Shown here: positions 45,246 to 49,747 of the stretch, piece by piece
Numbering within the stretch: position 1 is the stretch's first letter
Layout: each line of letters begins with the position of its first letter
Assembly: GCA_022561145.1 (NCBI GenBank)
Contig: JADFRS010000009.1
Span: 1-49,747 of the forward strand
DNA length: 49,747 nt
Reading direction: 5' to 3'
From: Gemmatimonadota bacterium
GTDB lineage: Bacteria; Gemmatimonadota; Gemmatimonadetes; Longimicrobiales; Gaopeijiaceae
Notes under the pieces: generated by a model
What the model saw: the letters and a program-made list of their open reading frames with translations, nothing else
Told to the model about the DNA's origin: nothing
Database searches by the model: none
Position numbers and translations under genes: made by a program

Positions 45246-46100
45246 TTGTATACCCTCCGAGAGGCGATCCTCGCTTTCAGGCGCTCTCCGCTGCTCACGG
45301 GCCTGTCTGCAGCCATGGTGGGCGCCGCCCTATTCGTCATGGGCCTGTTCGCCCTCGCCACGCACAACCTCCGGCTGGCCTTGGAGTCGGTGGAGGAGCG
45401 CATTGAGGTCGTGGCCTACATCCGCGACGGCGCGCGCAACGACGAGATCCTCCTCGCACGCCGCGAACTCTTGGCCCTACCCGAAGTTCTCGGCGTAGAG
45501 TTGATCACCAAAGAAGAGGCCCTCGAGATCGCGCGACGCGACCTTCCGGAGTTCGGCGAGTTGTTTACCGACCCCGCGGTCAATCCGCTCCCGGCATCAC
45601 TCGAAGTCCGGCTCAGGCCCGGCCGACGCAACCCGGAGGCGGTCGAGCGGGTCGCCGCCCATGCGCGTGCCTATCCCTTTGTCGAGGACGTCCAGTTCGG
45701 CCGCGAGTGGGTGGACAAGCTCTTCAACCTCCGGCGCATGGGCGGGCTTACCGCCTCGGTCATGGGTGCCGCGTTCGCGATGGTAGCCGCCCTGATCATC
45801 GGGGCCGCCGTACGCATCGCAGTGTTCGCGCGTAGAGAAGAGATCAGGATCATGCGGCTGGTAGGGGCCCGAGACGGGTTCATCCGCCGTCCCTTCCTGG
45901 TCGAGGGCGCGATCACCGGACTCCTGGGCGGCCTGATGGCCCTCGCCCTCACCTACGGGACGTTCTGGGTGGTGTTCCGATACCTGTTCAGCGTGGCCTG
46001 GATCCCGGCCGAGTGGGCGGGCTTGGGGCTCCTCTCGGGCACCGTGTTCGGTGTCTTCGCGAGTGGCCTGGCCGTCCGCAAGCACCTGAGGGAAGTCTGA
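45246..46100 (+). CDS. ftsX: Cell-division permease FtsX
   Basis: 284 residues from TTG 45246, which is preceded by AGGAGG at an ideal distance. Four membrane helices, at about 20-42, 172-196, 222-245 and 253-275, flank the large periplasmic loop (IEVVAYIRDGARNDEILLAR and ITKEEALEIARRDLPEFGE) that binds the hydrolase activator. FAREEIRIMRLVGA-like sequence (ARREEIRIMRLVGARDGFIR) precedes the last pair, a strong FtsX mark. It partners FtsE upstream. The next gene (GTG 46102) starts as an EnvC-like activator. Confidence 0.94.
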   Translation: MYTLREAILAFRRSPLLTGLSAAMVGAALFVMGLFALATHNLRLALESVEERIEVVAYIRDGARNDEILLARRELLALPEVLGVELITKEEALEIARRDLPEFGELFTDPAVNPLPASLEVRLRPGRRNPEAVERVAAHARAYPFVEDVQFGREWVDKLFNLRRMGGLTASVMGAAFAMVAALIIGAAVRIAVFARREEIRIMRLVGARDGFIRRPFLVEGAITGLLGGLMALALTYGTFWVVFRYLFSVAWIPAEWAGLGLLSGTVFGVFASGLAVRKHLREV

Positions 46101-46101
46101 C

Positions 46102-47331
46102 GTGAGCGCGTTCTCCCGCATTCGCTTTGGCGCACTCCTCGTCGGTGGCGTGATCATGGTCGCCCCCACACCGCAGGCTGCCGCGCAGACCGCCAACCTG
46201 CGCCGCGACATTCTGGAGAGCCAGCGCCGGCTCGAGGCGGTGCGCGCGGAGCGGGCGCGACTCCAGAGAGAGATGGGTGACCTCACGAATCGCGTCCGCA
46301 ACGTTTCCGGCGAACTGCTGAACATCGAGCGACAGCTCAGTGCCTCCCGCTCGGCTCTGGCCGAGGTGGAGTTTCAGGCGGAAGCCACCACGGTCCAGAT
46401 CGAGGAGAGCAGCCGGAGCCTGATCCAAGCGCGTGAGCGTTTGAGCGAGGGGACCGCAATTCTGCAACGCCGCCTACGTGATATCTACAAGCGAGGGCCG
46501 GAGTCCATGGGCCTGATGCTGAGCGTGGCCGGCTATGCGGGCTCAACCGCCGTGGCGGCGACGATGACCTTCGAACCCGGGACGGTCAGTCTCGGAACAG
46601 CGTACGGCCTCGAGTTCGGGCACTCGGCCGGCGAACTGGTGTTGGTCGAGCGTGGCATTGTCATGTCCGTGCGGAAGTTCAGGCTCCGATCGTTTGTCGC
46701 ACTCAAGACCGCGCGGATCATGGGGCCGCGTCCCGATCGCTTCCCCACCCACGTGCTCGACCTGGACAACATCAGCGTTCATTTCGACTTTTCCAGGCTC
46801 GCGTTCGAGGCCACGCTGATCACGATCGAGTTCTGCCAGTATGGCGGGAACGTGAATATCGCCGTCAACGGGGAAACGCTCCATCAGCTTGGCCGTGTCG
46901 AAGACCTCCCGCGTCAGGTGGCGCAGGGCGTCACGGCGACGATCGGCGACGGCGTCATCACGCTGACAGGCGCCGTCACCGACCTTTTGGTCGGGGGCCA
47001 GGAGCTTTCGATCGACAACGTGACGGCGGTGTCTGAGTGTATTCTCAGCGCGCTCGGTGGTGACCTCGACGCCGGTGATAGCGCGATCGAGGATTGCAAC
47101 CACAACGGCATCCCGGATGAGTGTACCCCGGGCGACGTTGACGGCGATGAAACCGTCGGCTTGCCCGATCACGTCAAGTTCACTCAATGCCTGGCAGGAC
47201 CCTGTGCGGCCCCGCCATGCTCGGGTTCTTCCGGCAGCGCTGGCTGCTGCTCGATTGTGGACTTCGACAACAGCGAAAGCGTCGATCTTCGCGACGTGGC
47301 AGCCTTCCAGCGGGTGTTTGACGGCCCTTAG
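46102..47331 (+). CDS. Chimeric frame: EnvC N-terminal coiled coil joined to a Planctomycetota-style secreted protein
   Basis: The continuous frame from GTG 46102 has 409 residues. Residues 1-28 form a signal peptide. About 30-132 are an EnvC-type coiled coil (ANLRRDILESQRRLEAVRAE to RRLRDIYKRGP), exactly where an activator should follow ftsEX. EnvC homologues then continue to more coiled coil and a LytM domain; none is present. Instead residues 136-154 (MGLMLSVAGYAGSTAVAA) look like a second signal peptide, followed by a beta-rich domain and a tail with DCNHNGIPDEC, GDVDGDETVGLPDHVKF and DFDNSESVDLRDVAAF. This Ca-binding dockerin-like tail is typical of Planctomycetota (Phycisphaerae). An independent gene could start at ATG 46507. 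Joining by assembly error is the simplest reading; a true fusion is possible. Confidence 0.7.
   Translation: MSAFSRIRFGALLVGGVIMVAPTPQAAAQTANLRRDILESQRRLEAVRAERARLQREMGDLTNRVRNVSGELLNIERQLSASRSALAEVEFQAEATTVQIEESSRSLIQARERLSEGTAILQRRLRDIYKRGPESMGLMLSVAGYAGSTAVAATMTFEPGTVSLGTAYGLEFGHSAGELVLVERGIVMSVRKFRLRSFVALKTARIMGPRPDRFPTHVLDLDNISVHFDFSRLAFEATLITIEFCQYGGNVNIAVNGETLHQLGRVEDLPRQVAQGVTATIGDGVITLTGAVTDLLVGGQELSIDNVTAVSECILSALGGDLDAGDSAIEDCNHNGIPDECTPGDVDGDETVGLPDHVKFTQCLAGPCAAPPCSGSSGSAGCCSIVDFDNSESVDLRDVAAFQRVFDGP
46490..46510. other. Breakpoint between two sequence types
   Basis: EnvC-like sequence ends after RDIYKRGP (about 46498) and the second signal peptide starts at 46507. From here to the window end the gene content changes from the left part's conserved bacterial operons to planctomycete-style secreted protein, insertion sequence and phage-like DNA. 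The exact junction cannot be fixed from one sequence. Confidence 0.6.
47328..47331. repeat. Target-site duplication of the IS element, left copy
   Basis: TTAG directly before the left inverted repeat; its last three bases are the TAG stop of the upstream gene. The right copy is at 49070-49073. Confidence 0.85.
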
Positions 47332-47345
47332 CCCGCATTTCTCAC
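47332..47345. repeat. Left terminal inverted repeat of the IS
   Basis: CCCGCATTTCTCAC; identical to the reverse complement of 49056-49069. Confidence 0.92.
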
Positions 47346-47425
47346 AGGGTGGATAGCAAAAGGCTGCCCTTCGTGGGATAAACAGGGTGTACAAGCCCGT
47401 TTATCGTTCACGGAGGAACAGCCTT

Positions 47426-48850
47426 ATGTTGGCAGAGTGTAACCAGGAATCGTTTGGATTTCACGCCCTGGGCCGTCGTGATGTCGTGGCCCAATTCGAC
47501 GGTGGCCGCATCTCGTCGGACGCGGGCGGCTTGCTGCTGCGTGAGACGGAGCGCGTCACCGGCATCATCCGCCAGTTCGCGGCCTGTTTCACCGATCATC
47601 GCGATCCGGATCTGATCGAGCACACCGTCGAGGAACTGGTCGCCCAACGCGTCTACGCCTTGGCGTTGGGGTACGAGGACCTCAACGACCACGATGATTT
47701 ACGATACGATCCGTTGTTGGCTGTCATGGTGGGCAAGAAGGACCCGCTGGGAACGCAGCGCGTGCGCGACCGAGACAAGGGCAAGGCACTCGCCGGCAAG
47801 AGCACGTTGAACCGGCTGGAGCTGACTCCGGTTCGGGCCACCGCCCAGAGCCGCTACAAGAAGATCACGCTGGATCGACAGGCGATGCGGCGCCTGTTCA
47901 CCGACGTGTTCCTTCAATCCCACAAGCGTCCTCCGAAGCGCATCGTGCTGGATCTGGATGCGACGGACGATCGCATCCACGGCCATCAGTCGGGTCGGTT
48001 CTTCCACGGTTACTACAAGAGCTATTGTTACCTGCCGTTGTACATCTTCTGCGGGGCGCATCTTCTGTGCGCCCGGATGCGTCCCTCGAACATCGACGCT
48101 TCAGCCGGCAGCGTCAAAGAGTTGCAACGTCTTGTCGGACAGATTCGCCAGCGCTGGCCGACGGTTCGGATCGTCATCCGCGCCGACTCGGGCTTCTGCC
48201 GCGAAGCGATCATGGCCTGGTGCGAAGCCAACGAGGTCGATTTCGTGCTGGGATTGGCCAAAAACAAGCGTTTGACCCAGGAGATCGCAGGCGAACTGGC
48301 CCAGGCGAAGTGTCAGTATGATGCCACCCAACAGGCGGCGCGGGTCTTCAAAGACTTCCGCTACCGGACGCAAACGAGTTGGTCGCGATCGCGTCGGGTG
48401 ATCGGCAAAGCCGAACACCTGGCCAAGGGGGCCAACCCGCGCTTCGTGGTGACGTCGCTGTCGGCGGAGGCGTTCGATGCCCGATCGTTGTACGAAAAGG
48501 AATACTGCGCGCGCGGCGAGATGGAAAACCGCATCAAGGAGCAGCAGCTCTGTCTGTTCGCCGACCGGACCTCGGCGGCCACCATGCGGGCCAACGAGTT
48601 GCGTTTGTGGTTCTCTTCGGTGGCCTACACGTTGATGACAGCGCTGCGTCGGGTGGGCCTGAAAGACACGTCGATGGCCAGGGCCCGATGCGACACGATT
48701 CGTTTGAAGCTGCTCAAGATCGGCGCACAGGTGCGCGTCACGATTCGCAAGGTGTGGGTGTCCATGGCTGAGAGTTGCCCGTATCGTCGCATCTTCCAAC
48801 AGGTCCATGACAGCCTCGTCGCCACACGCCCGATGATCCTGCGCTGTTGA
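47426..48850 (+). CDS. IS1380-family DDE transposase
   Basis: 474 residues from ATG 47426, which is preceded by GGAGGA at 47412-47417; a start 13 codons upstream would lie closer to the left end and is less likely. Catalytic residues fit the IS1380 DDE set: the first Asp in IVLDLDATDDRIHG (about 176-182), the second in VIRADSGFCRE, and the Glu in the hallmark EYCARGEMENRIKEQQ. FDGGRISSDAGGLLLRE at the N-terminus is also diagnostic. No frameshift or stop is present. A 205-bp non-coding tail lies between its stop and the right end. Confidence 0.96.
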   Translation: MLAECNQESFGFHALGRRDVVAQFDGGRISSDAGGLLLRETERVTGIIRQFAACFTDHRDPDLIEHTVEELVAQRVYALALGYEDLNDHDDLRYDPLLAVMVGKKDPLGTQRVRDRDKGKALAGKSTLNRLELTPVRATAQSRYKKITLDRQAMRRLFTDVFLQSHKRPPKRIVLDLDATDDRIHGHQSGRFFHGYYKSYCYLPLYIFCGAHLLCARMRPSNIDASAGSVKELQRLVGQIRQRWPTVRIVIRADSGFCREAIMAWCEANEVDFVLGLAKNKRLTQEIAGELAQAKCQYDATQQAARVFKDFRYRTQTSWSRSRRVIGKAEHLAKGANPRFVVTSLSAEAFDARSLYEKEYCARGEMENRIKEQQLCLFADRTSAATMRANELRLWFSSVAYTLMTALRRVGLKDTSMARARCDTIRLKLLKIGAQVRVTIRKVWVSMAESCPYRRIFQQVHDSLVATRPMILRC

Positions 48851-49055
48851 CTCGCTCCTGGTCCGCCCGAGTCGTTCTTGTGTACAAGCCCCAACACGCC
48901 ACAGTCGGGTTACGTCTCCATCGCCCGGGACAGCCCCCAAAACCGCCTCGAACCCCCGACCGCCGGGCCTCCGCACGCCTCTGGTGCCCCAGCCGCTCCG
49001 GCCAGACCTCCGCCCACCCGCCGGAGAAGCACCAAAGACCCAAAGCAAACATCTA

Positions 49056-49069
49056 GTGAGAAATGCGGG
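49056..49069. repeat. Right terminal inverted repeat of the IS
   Basis: GTGAGAAATGCGGG, the exact reverse complement of the left end at 47332-47345. Confidence 0.92.
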
Positions 49070-49073
49070 TTAG
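49070..49073. repeat. Target-site duplication of the IS element, right copy
   Basis: TTAG directly after the right inverted repeat, equal to 47328-47331. Confidence 0.85.
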
Positions 49074-49124
49074 CTCTCGGGTAAACGGACGGGTCGAACT
49101 TGATTTCAGATACACTAAGTTCCA

Positions 49125-49631
49125 CTATACCACCTCCCACGTAACCGCCATCGTCCCCGCCACCCGGCACTTCCGGGGCTCGCCTTGCACAATCCGCCCT
49201 TGGTTCTTCAGGTCCGTCAGCCGACGGCGGAGTTCGGTGAGGTCGATGGCGCCCAGATCGGGATCGACGCCAGGAGTCCCGCCGACACAAAGAGGGGGGG
49301 GCTCGCAGGTCGCCTGAGGCCACCAGGGTCCCCTACCCGACCTCGCCTCGCTTGCGTCGGTGCGAAGCCTGAACAGCCGGGGGCCCACGTCACTCGTCTC
49401 GCCTTGAAGACGCTTGCGAGGCTGTGCATCTTGCCCATGTCGGAATGTTGCTCGCGTCAGTGCGGAGGTACATATACCCGTATGCGCACACGCAAGGGGG
49501 TGGGTGCGATCGCGTTTCCGAGGCTGCAATGGGTCCCATACCCGCTTTCGGCGCGCGCATTGTTGAACCGACGACCACCACACACGCCGCGCACACTGCA
49601 CCGAAACACGCACGAAACACCGTGGAAACAA
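49125..49631 (-). CDS. Possible winged-helix protein, C-terminal part only credible
   Basis: The last ~45 residues (LTELRRRLTDLKNQGRI, then VAGTMAVTWEVV) resemble the recognition helix and wing of small phage-type winged-helix proteins. The upstream part of the open frame is Arg/Cys/Pro-rich and does not look like protein. A run of eight G at about 49303 could hide a frameshift, or the gene may be a remnant. The start is unknown. The 3' end is the only supported portion; the 5' portion also overlaps the repeat array. Confidence 0.35.
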   Translation of the reverse strand: MFPRCFVRVSVQCARRVWWSSVQQCARRKRVWDPLQPRKRDRTHPLACAHTGICTSALTRATFRHGQDAQPRKRLQGETSDVGPRLFRLRTDASEARSGRGPWWPQATCEPPPLCVGGTPGVDPDLGAIDLTELRRRLTDLKNQGRIVQGEPRKCRVAGTMAVTWEVV

Positions 49632-49646
49632 GGACGAAACAACGGG
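49603..49646. repeat. Four 11-bp direct repeats (iteron-like)
   Basis: GAAAC starts at 49603, 49614, 49625 and 49636, exactly 11 bp apart, and the following base is A each time (GAAACA). The remaining five bases vary. An 11-bp period is about one DNA turn, so bound proteins would line up on one face. The array ends 61 bp before a consensus promoter. Such phased arrays are seen at plasmid or phage replication origins and at cooperative operators. Confidence 0.65.
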
Positions 49647-49682
49647 CCACGTCTACGAGTGTGTGAGGGTTGTTTCTTGTCC

Positions 49683-49694
49683 AACCGAACGGTT
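49683..49694. promoter_or_regulatory. Inverted repeat upstream of the terminal promoter
   Basis: AACCG-AA-CGGTT, two 5-bp arms around a 2-bp centre, 13 bp before the -35 box. Position fits an operator. Confidence 0.4.
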
Positions 49695-49707
49695 AGACAT
49701 TTTTTCC

Positions 49708-49736
49708 TTGACAGAGTGACGAGCGCGCGTCATACT
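49708..49736 (+). promoter_or_regulatory. Near-consensus sigma-70 promoter reading out of the window
   Basis: TTGACA at 49708-49713, a 17-bp spacer, CATACT at 49731-49736. A possible ribosome site AGGGGAG follows at 49739-49745, so a gene should start just beyond the window edge. A T-rich tract lies directly upstream of the -35 box. Confidence 0.7.
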
Positions 49737-49747
49737 TAGGGGAGTAA

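Larger units (their letters stand above)
47332..49069 (+). mobile_element. Complete IS1380-family insertion sequence, 1738 bp
   Basis: The element is bounded by perfect 14-bp inverted repeats, flanked by a TTAG duplication and holds one intact transposase gene, all as expected for IS1380. Removing it restores TTAG followed by CTCTCGGG. The stop codon of the upstream gene is kept in the left TTAG, so the insertion sits right after that gene and does not break it. Inside, GTGTACAAGCCC occurs as a 12-bp direct repeat at 47387-47398 and 48880-48891, before and after the transposase gene. The intact ends, duplication and gene point to a recent insertion. Confidence 0.93.
49074..49747. other. Gene-poor right flank of the IS
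   Basis: 674 bp with no well-supported complete gene. It holds a possible winged-helix gene remnant (minus), a G8 run near 49303, a 10-bp near-palindrome (49474-49483, ATACCCGTAT), the 11-bp repeat array, an inverted repeat and a strong outward promoter. It belongs to the same original molecule as the sequence left of the IS, as the TTAG duplication shows. Confidence 0.6.

Noticed and set aside
49603-49646. CRISPR array
   Set aside because: The units are 11 bp with no constant-length spacers; only GAAACA is kept.

Overview
The window reads as a high-GC bacterial chromosome fragment from an uncultured lineage. The didermic features (paired M16 peptidases, SurA-like foldases, FtsEX next to an EnvC-like protein), an ECF sigma/anti-sigma/bactofilin cassette, a DUF4384 protein and the gene style resemble Gemmatimonadota; that assignment is inference, since no marker alignment could be run. 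The last ~3.2 kb looks different: a secreted protein with a Planctomycetota-style Ca-binding tail, an intact IS1380-type element and a phage- or plasmid-like regulatory region. The change of character falls inside one open reading frame near 46.5 kb.

Layout. 1-5.5 kb (minus): amino-sugar operon glmM-glmS-dtd-maf-glpK, glpK cut by the window edge. 5.7-13.3 kb (plus): a trans-sulfuration enzyme, an M48 protease behind an ECF-type promoter, a strong terminator, purD with a near-leaderless promoter, mutM and two M16 peptidases (one active, one lacking the zinc site). 13.3-18.5 kb: menG/ubiE (minus), divergent from an ECF sigma factor, a double zinc-finger anti-sigma factor, a bactofilin-like membrane protein, a secreted beta-rich protein and a small membrane protein. 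18.5-21.1 kb (minus): NifU-like, Mrp, a 74-aa protein and a GT2 glycosyltransferase. 21.35-23.7 kb: a Wzc-type BY-kinase gene broken by an in-frame stop and a frameshift. 23.8-25.4 kb: P5C dehydrogenase. 25.4-34.2 kb (minus): frame-disrupted DUF4384 gene, lepA, PfkB kinase, STAS-ATPase, STAS-like protein, a second trans-sulfuration enzyme and a penicillin-acylase-type hydrolase. 34.4-46.1 kb (plus): DUF58, BatA-like protein, mfd, two parvulin foldases, pdxA, ftsE, ftsX and the start of an EnvC-like gene. 46.5-49.7 kb: the foreign-looking end.

Genes that work together: the sigma/anti-sigma cassette and the M48 protease share a TGAAAC-N17-CGTA promoter motif, which suggests an envelope-stress regulon that can be read from sequence. 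FtsEX and the EnvC N-terminus form a cell-wall hydrolase activation unit. NifU-like and Mrp serve Fe-S assembly. PfkB, the STAS-ATPase and the STAS-like protein are tightly coupled and form the best candidate here for an uncharacterised partner-switching module. No tRNA, rRNA or CRISPR array was seen.
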